From Bryobacterales bacterium (GTDB lineage: Bacteria > Acidobacteriota > Terriglobia > Bryobacterales > Bryobacteraceae), in NCBI GenBank assembly GCA_016789785.1, contig JAEUQE010000010.1, positions 17,424 to 79,253 on the forward strand: a stretch of 61,830 bases of DNA. Reading direction: 5' to 3'. A program made the translations under genes and the position numbers. Within the stretch, counting starts at the first letter, position 1; the number at the start of each line of letters is the position of its first letter. Positions 26,581-36,574 of this stretch are shown in pieces. The notes below the pieces were generated by a model. The model was not told where the DNA came from and ran no database searches. It worked only from the letters and a program-made list of their open reading frames with translations.

Positions 26581-29500
26581 ATGAAGCTCGTACTCGGGGT
26601 CTTGTTCGCCAGCGCCTTCTTGTGCGCACAGGAATTCCGCGCCACTCTCAACGGCAACGTTACCGACCAGACAGGCGCCCCGATTCTGGACGCCGCGGTC
26701 AAGGTCAGCAACCTGGGCACCAACGCGGTCTCCACTGCACGCACGGATGCACAGGGGAACTTCGCCATCCCGTTCCTGCAACCTGGCGTGTATTCCGCGA
26801 CGGTGGAAGCTCCAGGCTTCAAGAAGTCCACGCGCAGCGGCTTCGAACTCAGCGTGAATCAAACCGCGACACTCTCGTTCACGCTGGAACTCGGCGCCAC
26901 GTCGCAGGAAGTGACAGTCACCGCCGAAGCGGAACTGCTCGACGACGCCTCAGCCGACCGCGGCGGCGTGGTGGACGAAAAGGCCATCAAAGAATACCCA
27001 CTCAACGGGCGGAACCCCTTCATGCTTTCCGCGCTTGTTCCCGGCGTTGACTTCAACGGCGCCCTCACCTACCAGCGTCCGTTCGACAATGGGGCGATCG
27101 CGGAATGGGGAATCAACGGAACCAACCGCAATACCGAATTCCTGCTGGATGGCGCGCCGAACAACGCCCAGGCGGGCGGGAACAACCTCGCATACGTCCC
27201 TCCGGTCGACTCCGTGCAGGAGTTCAAGATCCAGACCAACTCCTACGATGCCCAATACGGCCGGTCGGGCGGCGGCACGGTGAACGTGGTTCTGAAAAGC
27301 GGATCGAACCGCATTCACGGGACCGCGTACGAATTTCTCCGCCGCAACTGGCTGGATGCCAATTCGTTTCAGAACAACGCCCGGGGCGCTCCGAAGGACG
27401 GCCACTACCTGGATCAGTATGGTGTCCAACTCGACGGTCCCGTGTACTTACCCAAGCTCTACAAAGGGCGCAATAAGACATTCTTCCTGTTCAACTACGA
27501 GGGTTATCGCGAAGGCAGCCCTCTGCCACTGGTGCTCTCCGTCCCGGAGCCCGAGATGAAGAACGGCGATTTCTCGAAGATGGCGGATGCTCGCGGCCGC
27601 CGCATTACGATCTACGATCCGCTTTCCGGCGTGGCGGTGAACAACGTGTGGACGCGCACGCCGTTTCCCTCCAACATGATCCCGCGGGACCGCATCCACC
27701 CGATCGCGAGCAAGATCGCATCCTACTTCCCCGCCCCGAACGTGCGCACCGCGGGCGCGGATTACTCCAGTGCGAACTACTTCCTGGCGGGAGGCAACAA
27801 CCCGGCCAAGGACGACTTCTACAACCTGGTTTTCAAGTTCGATCACAACATTGGCTCGCGGCATCGTATGTTCTTCCGCCACGCCTCCAACGACCGTACC
27901 GAATGGCGGTCAACCAACGGCGTATCCGGCCCTGGAGAGAACGGCCAGTTCCCGCTCAAACGCGTAAACGACGCGTATGTGATCGACTGGCTTTCCACAC
28001 TCTCTCCGCAAACGGTCTTCAACATCCGCACTTCCTTCAGCCGTTACGTGGAAGCATCGCGCAGCGATGCCAACCTGGCCTTCGACATGACTGAACTTGG
28101 CTTCCCCAAGGATCTGCCCCAGAGGCTCGGCGCCAAGTTCGGTTTCGGGATCTATGTAATCGACGGCTATATCCAGCTTGGCCGCGGCTTCTCTTCGAAC
28201 GTAACCAACACGCTGACCACGCACCCCACGTTCACCCGCATTTCCGGGTCAAGGACGCTGAAAGGCGGAATGGACATGCGCTGGATCCAATACTCCACGC
28301 AGAACTCCGGCGACGTGTTCCGGCTGAATCAGAACGCGGCTTACACACAGCAGGTGTTCAACCGCGCCGACGCGCTTTCGGGCGACGCCCTGGCGAGTTG
28401 GCTCCTGGGCACGCCCAGTTCGGGGACCGCGAATTACCCGGTGTTTCCGATCTTCATGTACCGCTACATGGCTCCGTGGGTCCAGCACGATTGGAAGATC
28501 CTGCGCAAACTGACGATCAATAGCGGCCTGCGCATGGACTTCAACTTCGCGCCGACGGAGCGCTTCAACCGGATGAACCGTGGCTTCGATGAGTCCAGCA
28601 TCAGTCCGCTGGACTCGCTAATTGATCGCGAGGCATTCCCGGACTTCCCCACGCTTCGGGGCGGCCTCCGCTTCGCAGGCGTGGACGGCGCTCCCCGCCG
28701 AGCTACCAACCTCTATTGGAAGACGTTCCAGCCTCGCATCGGCGCGGCTTACTCCTGGGACCGCAAGACCGTGATCCGCGGAGGTTGGGGCCGTTACTAC
28801 CTCAACCCCAACAACGACTTTCAGCAGACGTTTGGCTTTTCGAACTCGACGGCGCTGGTCTCCTCCAACGATGCGGCCCGCACCGGCATCCCAAACAAGA
28901 TCGCTGACCCATTCCCGATTGTGCTCACGCCGCCTGGCGCTTCCGCGGGCCTCTCCACTTACGCCGGGCGAACCTTCAGCTTCATGAACTCCGATTTCCG
29001 GCTGCCCTATATCAATCAGTACTCGATCTCGATCCAGCGTTTGGTGACCGCGCGGTCCCGCTTTGAAGTCACTTACGCGGGCAGCCGCGGCTTCGATCAG
29101 CAAGGCACGCGCGTCTACAACGAGGTGGAGGACGCGGGCTTTCGCGATGGCTGTAACTTAATGAGGGGTGGCAGTCCTGCATTCTGCGATGCGGCCCAGC
29201 CGAACCCCTTCCGCTCCATCCCCGCCTTCCAAGGGACCACTTACAACACCAACGGAACGATCGCCCGGTCCAACTTTCTGCGGCCATTTCCGCAATTCGG
29301 CGCGATTACCGAACTCGGCCGCAACGACGGGCGGACATGGTACAACGCCCTGCAGTCGCAGTTCACCTGGCGAACGCGGTCGGGCATGAACCTCAACGTG
29401 AACTACACGTTCTCCAAGAACATGGCGCGCAACGGCTATCTCGATCCCCAGAACCTTGTGATGCAGCAGGGTCTGACCGCGCTTGATAAGCCCCACCGTT

Positions 29501-30099
29501 TCACGGCCAGCATGATCTCGCCACTACCGTTCGGCCGCGGCAGGACTTTCTTCCGTTCGGTCTCCGGATGGCGCAGCCGGGTGATCTCCGGCTGGCAGGC
29601 AACGACGATTTTCTCGTATAGCACTGGCCGCCCCTGGACAATGCCCACGAACGTCATTTACCTCAAGGACGCAAAACTGCCCAACGATTGGACCGGGTCG
29701 ACGATTCAGGCGGTCAAGCCGTGCGTGCTGCGCTGGAACGAAAACAACACCATCACCATGCAACCCTTCAGCGTGGATGCGGGCTGCACGGAAGCCAACT
29801 GGCTGATTGTTCCCCGCTTCAATCCGCGCTACCACCCGACTTACAACGGAGGCATCCGGCTTCAGCCGGTCGCCATGGCGGACGCGTCGTTGAATAAGAC
29901 CACCCGGCTCACGGAGCACCTCTCCCTCCAATTCCGCGCCGAGTGCTTCAACGTGACCAATTCGTTCTTCGTTGTCTCTCAGCAGTTCAACAACAACCCG
30001 GAGAGCGTACAGTTCGGATCGCTCATCAAGGCGTCGGTAAGTGCGCCGGCGTCCAACTATCCGCGGCAGATGCAGCTTGGATTCAAGCTGATCTGGTAG
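26581..30099 (+). CDS. Oar-like TonB-dependent outer-membrane receptor 4
   Basis: This 1172-aa receptor starts at ATG 26581 with signal MKLVLGVLFASAFLCAQE; the longer open frame upstream runs through toxin debris. No Shine-Dalgarno is evident. The regulatory beta domain reads LNGNVTDQTGAPILDAAVKV. The plug reads TEFLLDGAPNNAQAGGNN and VQEFKIQTNSYDAQYGRSGGGTVNVVLKSGSN. The barrel ends MQLGFKLIW. It stands alone, with nadD convergent downstream. Because a decayed toxin module lies directly upstream, its original promoter may have been lost or replaced. Confidence 0.93.
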   Translation: MKLVLGVLFASAFLCAQEFRATLNGNVTDQTGAPILDAAVKVSNLGTNAVSTARTDAQGNFAIPFLQPGVYSATVEAPGFKKSTRSGFELSVNQTATLSFTLELGATSQEVTVTAEAELLDDASADRGGVVDEKAIKEYPLNGRNPFMLSALVPGVDFNGALTYQRPFDNGAIAEWGINGTNRNTEFLLDGAPNNAQAGGNNLAYVPPVDSVQEFKIQTNSYDAQYGRSGGGTVNVVLKSGSNRIHGTAYEFLRRNWLDANSFQNNARGAPKDGHYLDQYGVQLDGPVYLPKLYKGRNKTFFLFNYEGYREGSPLPLVLSVPEPEMKNGDFSKMADARGRRITIYDPLSGVAVNNVWTRTPFPSNMIPRDRIHPIASKIASYFPAPNVRTAGADYSSANYFLAGGNNPAKDDFYNLVFKFDHNIGSRHRMFFRHASNDRTEWRSTNGVSGPGENGQFPLKRVNDAYVIDWLSTLSPQTVFNIRTSFSRYVEASRSDANLAFDMTELGFPKDLPQRLGAKFGFGIYVIDGYIQLGRGFSSNVTNTLTTHPTFTRISGSRTLKGGMDMRWIQYSTQNSGDVFRLNQNAAYTQQVFNRADALSGDALASWLLGTPSSGTANYPVFPIFMYRYMAPWVQHDWKILRKLTINSGLRMDFNFAPTERFNRMNRGFDESSISPLDSLIDREAFPDFPTLRGGLRFAGVDGAPRRATNLYWKTFQPRIGAAYSWDRKTVIRGGWGRYYLNPNNDFQQTFGFSNSTALVSSNDAARTGIPNKIADPFPIVLTPPGASAGLSTYAGRTFSFMNSDFRLPYINQYSISIQRLVTARSRFEVTYAGSRGFDQQGTRVYNEVEDAGFRDGCNLMRGGSPAFCDAAQPNPFRSIPAFQGTTYNTNGTIARSNFLRPFPQFGAITELGRNDGRTWYNALQSQFTWRTRSGMNLNVNYTFSKNMARNGYLDPQNLVMQQGLTALDKPHRFTASMISPLPFGRGRTFFRSVSGWRSRVISGWQATTIFSYSTGRPWTMPTNVIYLKDAKLPNDWTGSTIQAVKPCVLRWNENNTITMQPFSVDAGCTEANWLIVPRFNPRYHPTYNGGIRLQPVAMADASLNKTTRLTEHLSLQFRAECFNVTNSFFVVSQQFNNNPESVQFGSLIKASVSAPASNYPRQMQLGFKLIW

Positions 30100-30127
30100 C
30101 TGAGCGACGTGGGGGTGATGGAGACGA

Positions 30128-30709
30128 TTACTCCTTACGCCCCTCCACATAGAGCCCCTGCTCCTGTATATACGCCGCCACTTCCGCCGGCACCTCCTCC
30201 GGCATCTCTCCTCTCGCCAGCCGCGCCCGGATCGACGACGAAGAAACAGGCAGCGCGAGCGTTTCCAGCCGCCGCACCCTTGCCCCCTCCGGCACACGAT
30301 AGACATGGCCTGGGCGCGACACCACCAGAAACTCGATCATCGGGATCACTTCTTCACTGCGATGCCACGTGTCGATCTCGGCAAACGCATCGGCGCCGAT
30401 CAGAAAGAAAAGCTCATCGCCAGGCTGGATCAACTCACGAACCCGCAGGATTGTGTAGTAGGAGTAGCTCTTCTCCACCCCTTCTTCCAGGTTCGAAGCG
30501 GCGAAACGCGCATCGGCCCGGCAAGCAAGTTCCGCCATCCGCAGCCGGTGCCGGTACGGCGTCTGCGTCGCGAGCTTGTGCGGAGGATTCGCCGCCGGGA
30601 TGAACAGCACACGATCCAGCTCAAAATAACGGGCGGCCTCGGCGGCAATGCTCAGGTGCGCCGTGTGGATGGGATCAAAGGTTCCGCCGTAGATTGCGAT
30701 GCGCAACAA
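30128..30709 (-). CDS. nadD: Nicotinate-nucleotide adenylyltransferase
   Basis: A 193-aa enzyme that adenylates nicotinate mononucleotide to deamido-NAD in NAD synthesis. GGTFDPIHTAH (8-18) is the nucleotidyltransferase HxGH-like motif, here H15-T-A-H18. The substrate-site segment reads NPPHKLATQTPYRHRLRM, the central ELFFLIGADAFAEIDTWH is typical of NadD, and SSSSIRARL is the C-terminal ISSTxIR-like motif. Length is normal for the family. It is divergent to nadC across 79 bp, so two steps of the pathway share a promoter region. Confidence 0.95.
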   Translation of the reverse strand: MLRIAIYGGTFDPIHTAHLSIAAEAARYFELDRVLFIPAANPPHKLATQTPYRHRLRMAELACRADARFAASNLEEGVEKSYSYYTILRVRELIQPGDELFFLIGADAFAEIDTWHRSEEVIPMIEFLVVSRPGHVYRVPEGARVRRLETLALPVSSSSIRARLARGEMPEEVPAEVAAYIQEQGLYVEGRKE

Positions 30710-30788
30710 GAACTCCGCTTCTCAAGAACCCTCAAGGTAACATAAGAGAGGCCGTCCTTTCGGGCGTCCAAAACAACCGGAACGCTTT

Positions 30789-31640
30789 ATGTTTGATGCG
30801 AATCATCCCGATGTGGACCGCGCAGTGCGCTTTGCCCTCGAAGAGGATATCGGCGCCGGCGATGTGACCACGCGTTCGTGCGTGCCCGAGGGCACAAGGG
30901 CGCGTGGCAGCTTCTGGGCGCGTGAGCCCATGGTGGTGGCCGGAGTGGAACTCCTGCCCCTCATCTACCGTCTCCGCGGCGGAGTTGACTCCCTCAACCT
31001 CGAAGTCAAAAGCGGTGACCGTGTGCCGGCCGGAACCCGCATCGCCCGTGTGGAGGGTCTGGCATGGACGCTGCTCGAATGCGAGCGTGTGTCGCTGAAC
31101 TTCATGCAACGGCTGAGCGGCGTCGCCACTTTGGCCAGCCGCTATTGGGACCAGGTGAAACACACCAAATGCCGCGTCCTTGATACCCGCAAAACCACTC
31201 CCGGGCTTCGCATCCTGGAGAAGATGGCCGTCGCGGCGGGCGGCGCCACCAACCATCGCATCGGGCTCCACGATGCGATCCTCATCAAGAACAATCACAT
31301 CTCCGCGGCCGGCGGCGTGGCAGCGGCACTCCGCCATGCTTTTGCCCAAACCAGCGGCACTGGGCTCCCGGTCGAGATCGAAGTGCGAACCCGGGCCGAA
31401 CTCGAGGAAGCTCTCGCAAACGGCGCCCAACGCCTTCTGCTCGACAATCTGACCCCTGCCGAAGCAGCCGAATGGATCCAACACGTGAATGGCCGCGCCT
31501 CGTGCGAACTCTCGGGTGGCATCACTCTCGAAACCGTCCGCGCCTACGCCGAAGCAGGCGCGGATTTTGTGTCCTGCGGCGCGATGACACATTCGGCTAC
31601 GGCAGTGGATTTGAACTTCCGCCTCGAGTTGCGCCCGTAG
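30789..31640 (+). CDS. nadC: Nicotinate-nucleotide pyrophosphorylase (carboxylating)
   Basis: This 283-aa quinolinate phosphoribosyltransferase converts quinolinate and PRPP to nicotinate mononucleotide, CO2 and PPi. Recognisable elements are ALEEDIGAGDVTTRSCVPEG, ECERVSLNFMQRLSGVATLA, the substrate-binding DTRKTTPGLRILEKMAVAAGGATNHR split over two motifs, IKNNH, and C-terminal ELSGGITLE. Length is standard. It is divergent from nadD. No nadA or nadB lies in the window. Confidence 0.96.
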   Translation: MFDANHPDVDRAVRFALEEDIGAGDVTTRSCVPEGTRARGSFWAREPMVVAGVELLPLIYRLRGGVDSLNLEVKSGDRVPAGTRIARVEGLAWTLLECERVSLNFMQRLSGVATLASRYWDQVKHTKCRVLDTRKTTPGLRILEKMAVAAGGATNHRIGLHDAILIKNNHISAAGGVAAALRHAFAQTSGTGLPVEIEVRTRAELEEALANGAQRLLLDNLTPAEAAEWIQHVNGRASCELSGGITLETVRAYAEAGADFVSCGAMTHSATAVDLNFRLELRP

Positions 31641-31762
31641 CCTTACGCTCAGCGCTTCGCGTGGATTCTGGCCCGCCAGATCAGTGAACCAGCAACCGAG
31701 TGGAACCCATCCTCGCCGTGCTGATTCAGGGGCTGAAGGCTGGCCGCTGATTGCTTTCTCTC

Positions 31763-32563
31763 TCAGTGCGTCATCGAGTAGATGATATAGTTCAACGCAA
31801 TGCGATAGGCAAGCGCGGCGTAGCGCTCCGGATACCCCGGATCATCCGCCCATTCCCACGCATCGCCCAAGTCCATGTTGTGGCAAATGGCCACCACCAA
31901 CCGGCCTTTCTCATCATAAACACCACGCCACTTCGGATCGATGCCGCCCTTCTCCGACGTTGAGCCACTGTAGACTGTGTGGATGCCCGGCACCTGGACG
32001 CGTTGATCGAGATCGTACAGCACATGGAACACGGCGTCACTCGCTTCCAGGTCCACTACTGCCCGGTCGGGAAACACTTTGCGCAGGCTGTGCATGAACA
32101 CGTCCCACTCGTAGTAGCCGTGAAAGTCGTCCACCATCAGGAAGCCGCCGCGATTCAGGTAGTCGCGGAGCCGCCGCGCCTGGGTGTCATTGAGTTCCCA
32201 GCGGCCGACTTCGACAGCGTACAGCCAGGGGTATTTATAGATCTCATCGGAGTTGATATCGACGACCTCTTCCACCGACCGTGTGTGCACCCGGCTCAAG
32301 CGGCGCAGACCCTGGAGGAACTGGCGGTCCGCCTTGGGATAGTCCGTGGCCCAGGAGCCACCGCCGCCGCGCCATCCATATCCGCCGCGGAACGAATCGT
32401 AGCGGAGGCGGCCGAAGAGAAACTCCGTCTTCTCGCCGGCATCGGCGGGCATGGGGACATCGTCGTCATCGTAGCTGCGGAAGCCTCGCATGCCGCGCTG
32501 GGCATAGACAGCCGTCGCCACGAAGAGCAAAGCCCCGAGTGCAATCCGCCGCGTCGATAGCAC
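31763..32563 (-). CDS. Exported DUF4159 protein
   Basis: A 266-aa protein with signal MLSTRRIALGALLFVATAVYAQ and the DUF4159 fold: FLFGRLRYDS, PKADRQFLQGLRRLSRVHT, EIYKYPWLYAVEVGRWEL, ARRLRDYLNRGGFLMVDDFHG and AICHNMDLGDAWEWADDPGYP. The family has a class-I glutamine-amidotransferase-like fold and is often linked to MoxR/BatA-type membrane systems. Its function is unknown. A Gly/Arg/Asp-rich stretch follows the signal. It is downstream of the peptide transporter by 65 bases on the same strand. Confidence 0.88.
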   Translation of the reverse strand: MLSTRRIALGALLFVATAVYAQRGMRGFRSYDDDDVPMPADAGEKTEFLFGRLRYDSFRGGYGWRGGGGSWATDYPKADRQFLQGLRRLSRVHTRSVEEVVDINSDEIYKYPWLYAVEVGRWELNDTQARRLRDYLNRGGFLMVDDFHGYYEWDVFMHSLRKVFPDRAVVDLEASDAVFHVLYDLDQRVQVPGIHTVYSGSTSEKGGIDPKWRGVYDEKGRLVVAICHNMDLGDAWEWADDPGYPERYAALAYRIALNYIIYSMTH

Positions 32564-32628
32564 CGCTACACTCTACCGCAGGGCTTCGCCAAGAGCAAGG
32601 GGCACGCACCTCAACAAACTCTCCAGGC

Positions 32629-34002
32629 CTACCGCCCCGCCATCCCTTCGATCTTCGGCGCCGCCCATGCCAGCACCGCCGACGCAACCAGCAGCGTCAC
32701 CCCAATCCCGCCATACATCGTCATCAGCGCTCCCGGATCGTTGGCCACAAAGAACCCCGAAATGTACCCCGCCAGTTTGTTGCCAAGCGACGTCGCGAAG
32801 AACCATGCCCCCATCATGAGGCCGACCACCTGCGGCGGCGACAGCTTCGTCACCATGCTCAATCCCACCGGGCTGAGGCACAACTCGCCGATTACGTCGA
32901 GCAGATACACCGCCGCCAGCCACATCGGGCTGATCTTGGAATCCGCCGTCATCGCCGACGCCGGCACCAGCAGGCACATCGCACAGCCGATCGACAGCAG
33001 GCCCAGCGCGAACTTCCGCGAACCCGAGGGCTGCCGGTCGCCCAACCGGATCCACATCCTCGCAAACACCGGCGCGAGTAAGATCACATAGAACGGCGTC
33101 AGCGATTGCAGCCAGCTCGCCGGGAATTCCCATCCAAACAACTGCGTCCGCACTAACTGCTTGGCGAAAAGATTCAGACTTGCGCCCTTCTGTTCATAAG
33201 CCGCCCAAAATAAAATCGTAAATGCGAACAAAATGCCGATCGCCATTACCCGGCCCGTGTCGCCCGGGGTCCACGGCGCGTGCGTTTCCGCTGCTTTCGC
33301 CGCGCCTGCCTTGCGCTCACCCGTTCCCGGTAGCCGGTTCCAATGGATGAGCAGCACGGCGAGCCCAAGCAGCATTCCCACCCCCGCCGACGCGAATCCC
33401 CAGTGCCAGCTCTGCGCGGGATCGAAGCCTCTTGCGCTGAGCCATTGCTTGAACGCGGCGCTCTCCGCGAGCCAGCCGCAGACCAGCGGAGCCATCACCG
33501 CACCCACGTTGATCCCCATGTAGAAAATCGAGAACCCGCTGTCCCGCCGCGGATCCTCCTTCCGGTACAGCGCGCCAACCATGGTGCTGATATTCGGCTT
33601 CAGAAGCCCAGTGCCCACCGCGATCAGCGACAGCCCTCCATAGAAGAAAGGCAGCGTATGCACCGCCATGGCGAACTGCCCGCAGGCAATGGCGACGCCT
33701 CCGGCCAGCACGGCCCGGCGCGCGCCCAGGAATCGATCGGCAATGAAGCCGCCGGGCACCGACAGCAGGTACACGGCCATGGTGTAGGTGCCATAGAGCG
33801 ACGCGGCTTGACGCGTATCGAACCCGAGGCCACCCTGAATCGCCGGCGCCACCATGAACAGCACGAGGATCGAGCGCATGCCGTAGTAGCTGAACCGCTC
33901 CCACATCTCCGTGAAGAAGAGCGTGGTCAATCCCGGCGGATGCGACTTGAGTCCGGACTCTCCGCCAACCGGCGCGGGTGGGTTCTGCTGTGCTGCGGGC
34001 AT
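32629..34002 (-). CDS. POT-family proton-dependent oligopeptide transporter
   Basis: A roughly 457-aa inner-membrane symporter for di- and tripeptides. ATG 34002 (MPAAQQNPPAP) starts just before the conserved FTEMWERFSYYGMRSILVLFM, which includes the ExxERFxYY proton and peptide-binding motif. PTR2 signatures GTYTMAVYLLSVPGGFIADRFLGARR and FYMGINVGAVMAPL follow, along with about 14 hydrophobic segments including AAYEQKGASLNLFA. The open frame extends further upstream but without any homology. It belongs to the minus-strand run with the DUF4159 gene. Confidence 0.92.
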   Translation of the reverse strand: MPAAQQNPPAPVGGESGLKSHPPGLTTLFFTEMWERFSYYGMRSILVLFMVAPAIQGGLGFDTRQAASLYGTYTMAVYLLSVPGGFIADRFLGARRAVLAGGVAIACGQFAMAVHTLPFFYGGLSLIAVGTGLLKPNISTMVGALYRKEDPRRDSGFSIFYMGINVGAVMAPLVCGWLAESAAFKQWLSARGFDPAQSWHWGFASAGVGMLLGLAVLLIHWNRLPGTGERKAGAAKAAETHAPWTPGDTGRVMAIGILFAFTILFWAAYEQKGASLNLFAKQLVRTQLFGWEFPASWLQSLTPFYVILLAPVFARMWIRLGDRQPSGSRKFALGLLSIGCAMCLLVPASAMTADSKISPMWLAAVYLLDVIGELCLSPVGLSMVTKLSPPQVVGLMMGAWFFATSLGNKLAGYISGFFVANDPGALMTMYGGIGVTLLVASAVLAWAAPKIEGMAGR

Positions 34003-34112
34003 GGGTTCATTGTCTGTGGTCGGAAGCCTTCCTGACAACAGTGGGCGAAAAGGAAAACAGCAGGCGTTGCACGCTGCATACCCGCGCGGAATCGATCCAC
34101 GCGAGCCTTCCC

Positions 34113-35210
34113 TCAGGTGGCGTAATAATCCAACGCGGCGAGCAGATCCGCCTTCGGAATCGGTTTCGTAAGGTAGCCCGAACAGCCCGCTGCGGCGCCG
34201 AGCCGTTTCTGCCTGCTCGGATCGTCCGCCGAAAGCAGAACGATCGGTACGCGTGTGCGGGCGTGCACTGTCTCCCAGTCGCGGATGGCGCGCGTCGCGG
34301 TATAGCCATCCATCACCGGCATGTTGACATCCATCACCACCAGATTGAAGACCTCGTGCTGGCACCGGCCGACCGCCCGCGCGCCGTCCACTTCGCGGAC
34401 AATCTCGTGGCCGCTGCCGGAGAGGTACGTTTGGAACAGCAAATAGCTTTCGTCGCAGTCCTCCACTACCAGGACTCGAAGCGGCATGGCGCTCTGATGA
34501 GGCCTTGGGGCAATCTGCGTTTGCGCCTGCCGCAGCGGGATACGGAGCTGAACCACCGCGCCCTCGGGACTGGAAGAGGCGATCCGGAACGAGCCGCCCA
34601 AACCTTCGGCGCGACGCCGGACCACAGCCAGGCCGAGCCCGCGATTCTGCTCGAGGCTCATCGGCACCCGGCCTCCGGAGCAGATGCCGGGTGGGAATCC
34701 AGTTCCGGAATCGGCCACTTCAAACAAGAGCGAGTCGCTTGCTCCGGCCATCGGCTCCTTGCACACGCGGAGTTGGACACAGCCGGACTGGGCCGCGTGC
34801 AGGCTGTTCTCCAGAAGCCGGTGAATCATGTCCGGAACGAGAAAACCGTCGACCACCGCATCGGCCGGCACATTGCCGTCAACATGCAGCCGGAAGATGA
34901 GTCCGCGGTGCTCCGCCCGGGCTTGCGCGATGCGCGATAACTCCTCCACCATTGTGGCCAGACTCACCGCCGGCTCGCCCGCCGGCCAGTCGTAAGGGGT
35001 AGCTAGTTCAGCCACATCATTGGCCACGCGGAGCAGACGGTCCGAGAGCGTGCGGCACTGCGACAGATGTTCCGCTTGCGCCGCCGTGAGGGGCTCCTGC
35101 ATGGCAAGCTCCACCAGACCCATCAGGTTGTGCAGCGTCTCGCGGACTCCGGTCCCGAGCCGGTGCAGCAGCAACTCCGTGAATGCGCCATGCTCCTGAG
35201 TTGGATTCAT
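34113..35210 (-). CDS. Hybrid sensor protein: degenerate dimerisation domain, HATPase and receiver
   Basis: The 365-aa protein starts at ATG 35210, overlapping the upstream stop as ATGA. Residues 10-65 resemble a HisKA dimerisation helix (GVRETLHNLMGLVELAM), but the position of the phospho-accepting His (HExRTPL) seems to hold Thr20. His16 or His27 are the only nearby candidates. The ATPase domain keeps the N box (LLEN135S), G1 (D167SGTGFP) and G2 (GLGLAV). The C-terminal receiver has acidic patch VEDCDE, phosphoacceptor Asp294 and Lys349 (YLTKP). It has no membrane or PAS sensor. It probably relays signals together with the coupled CpaE-like protein. Confidence 0.85.
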   Translation of the reverse strand: MNPTQEHGAFTELLLHRLGTGVRETLHNLMGLVELAMQEPLTAAQAEHLSQCRTLSDRLLRVANDVAELATPYDWPAGEPAVSLATMVEELSRIAQARAEHRGLIFRLHVDGNVPADAVVDGFLVPDMIHRLLENSLHAAQSGCVQLRVCKEPMAGASDSLLFEVADSGTGFPPGICSGGRVPMSLEQNRGLGLAVVRRRAEGLGGSFRIASSSPEGAVVQLRIPLRQAQTQIAPRPHQSAMPLRVLVVEDCDESYLLFQTYLSGSGHEIVREVDGARAVGRCQHEVFNLVVMDVNMPVMDGYTATRAIRDWETVHARTRVPIVLLSADDPSRQKRLGAAAGCSGYLTKPIPKADLLAALDYYAT

Positions 35211-36454
35211 CGATTCCACCCCGCGGTCCGTTCCCTCACCGGCGTCAGCGAGAAGTACTCAAGGAAACTTCGCGGACGTTTCTCCTTGCGGGCCTCCTCC
35301 TGAGGTTTCTTGCACGTGGCTGGAATCATTCGGCGGCCGATGTTTTCGAACTGTTTGCCGATGGGTGACTTCCCATCAATCGGAATGGCGAGATGAGTAG
35401 CCCCGGTGATCTCTCTTTCGGCTGGCGGCAGAGTGTAGCGCACAGGAAGCTGAAGCACATCCTCAACCGTTGCAATCGAAACCGAGCCACGATTCTGGGC
35501 GCGATTCAGAATCACGCATACCCGCGATACCGCTTCCAGTTGGCGCAGCAGATCGACCTTGGCCTTGGCCAAATGCAAACTGCCGACGTCGGGCGTGCAT
35601 ACCAGAAAGATCTCCCGCGCGCGGGCGAGCGTCTGCAACTCGTGGTCGCGCATCTCACCCGGCAGATCGACGCAAACCACACCATAACGCGAAGCCGCGA
35701 AGTCAAGGAGCGCCCCCGCCCCTCCGCCCGGATACTCGCGCCCGAACTGCACCGGCGCCGATCCGAGGACGTCCAGCATGCCAACTTTGCTGACCATCTG
35801 GTCCCATAGCTCTTTCAGTTGTCCGCTCATGCTCAACGCATTCAGCACCGAGTGTTCCCCGTGCAGCTTGAACAGGAACGAAGTCATGCCAAGTTGCAGA
35901 TCAAAGTCCACCAGCAGCGTGCGCTCATTCCCCAGCCGGCTCGCCGCCGCGGCGGAATGCGCCGCGATGGTCGTCGCTCCCACTCCCGGCTTGGCGGGCA
36001 GGAACGCATACAGGTTCGCCTCGTGTTCGGGACCGTCGGAGTGCGGCGACAACTTGCGCCGGGCCCGCTGAAACGCCCGTTGCACGTCACGTACTTTGAG
36101 AGGCGTATTGAGCACTTCCTGCACACCCATGCGGATCAGCTCAAACACATGGGCCGAGCTTTGCGGCGCGTGGTGAATGGCGATCACAACGGTCCGGCCT
36201 TCCGCCTCGGCAAGGTGGCGTGCCACCAGTTCCGACCGGATCGGGTCCGCGAAATCGAGGAATACGATCGCTCCCGACCGCGCCTTCGACAGGATCTCGA
36301 TTGTCTGCTGCGGTTCGGGATAGTCCGCCAAAGTCCAGAAGGACTCGATGGATTGTTCCTCCTCCAGCGCCGCGGCAAGGCACTCGTGGTGATGCCGGTT
36401 CGGCGAAATGACCGCCGTGAGATAGGTTTCCGCCTGCATGCTTTCATGTCTCAT
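35207..36454 (-). CDS. CpaE/TadZ-like ATPase with receiver-like N-terminus
   Basis: This 415-aa protein begins with a pseudo-receiver fold (residues 8-130: GAIVFLDFADPIRSELVARHL, GVQEVLNTPLKVRDVQRAF) followed by a MinD/ParA-type ATPase with deviant Walker A K155PGVGATT. The P-loop Lys is Ala160, as is common in TadZ/CpaE. VDFDLQLGMTSFLF and VVCVDLPGEMRD are the Walker B-like segments. TadZ proteins mark the site of Tad pilus assembly or a signalling pole. No tad pilus gene lies here. Instead it is coupled by ATGA to a hybrid sensor protein, which suggests a localisation-signalling pair. Confidence 0.82.
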   Translation of the reverse strand: MRHESMQAETYLTAVISPNRHHHECLAAALEEEQSIESFWTLADYPEPQQTIEILSKARSGAIVFLDFADPIRSELVARHLAEAEGRTVVIAIHHAPQSSAHVFELIRMGVQEVLNTPLKVRDVQRAFQRARRKLSPHSDGPEHEANLYAFLPAKPGVGATTIAAHSAAAASRLGNERTLLVDFDLQLGMTSFLFKLHGEHSVLNALSMSGQLKELWDQMVSKVGMLDVLGSAPVQFGREYPGGGAGALLDFAASRYGVVCVDLPGEMRDHELQTLARAREIFLVCTPDVGSLHLAKAKVDLLRQLEAVSRVCVILNRAQNRGSVSIATVEDVLQLPVRYTLPPAEREITGATHLAIPIDGKSPIGKQFENIGRRMIPATCKKPQEEARKEKRPRSFLEYFSLTPVRERTAGWNR

Positions 36455-36574
36455 CGGATGGCGAGGGGAAACGTTGAGAAGATTTGGTGACCCGCTTGCG
36501 GAACCTTTGTTGAACCTTCACCTCCTGCCCGCCGATGGGCGCGAGAACTCGCAGCGTGATAGAAGTGAACTGAG

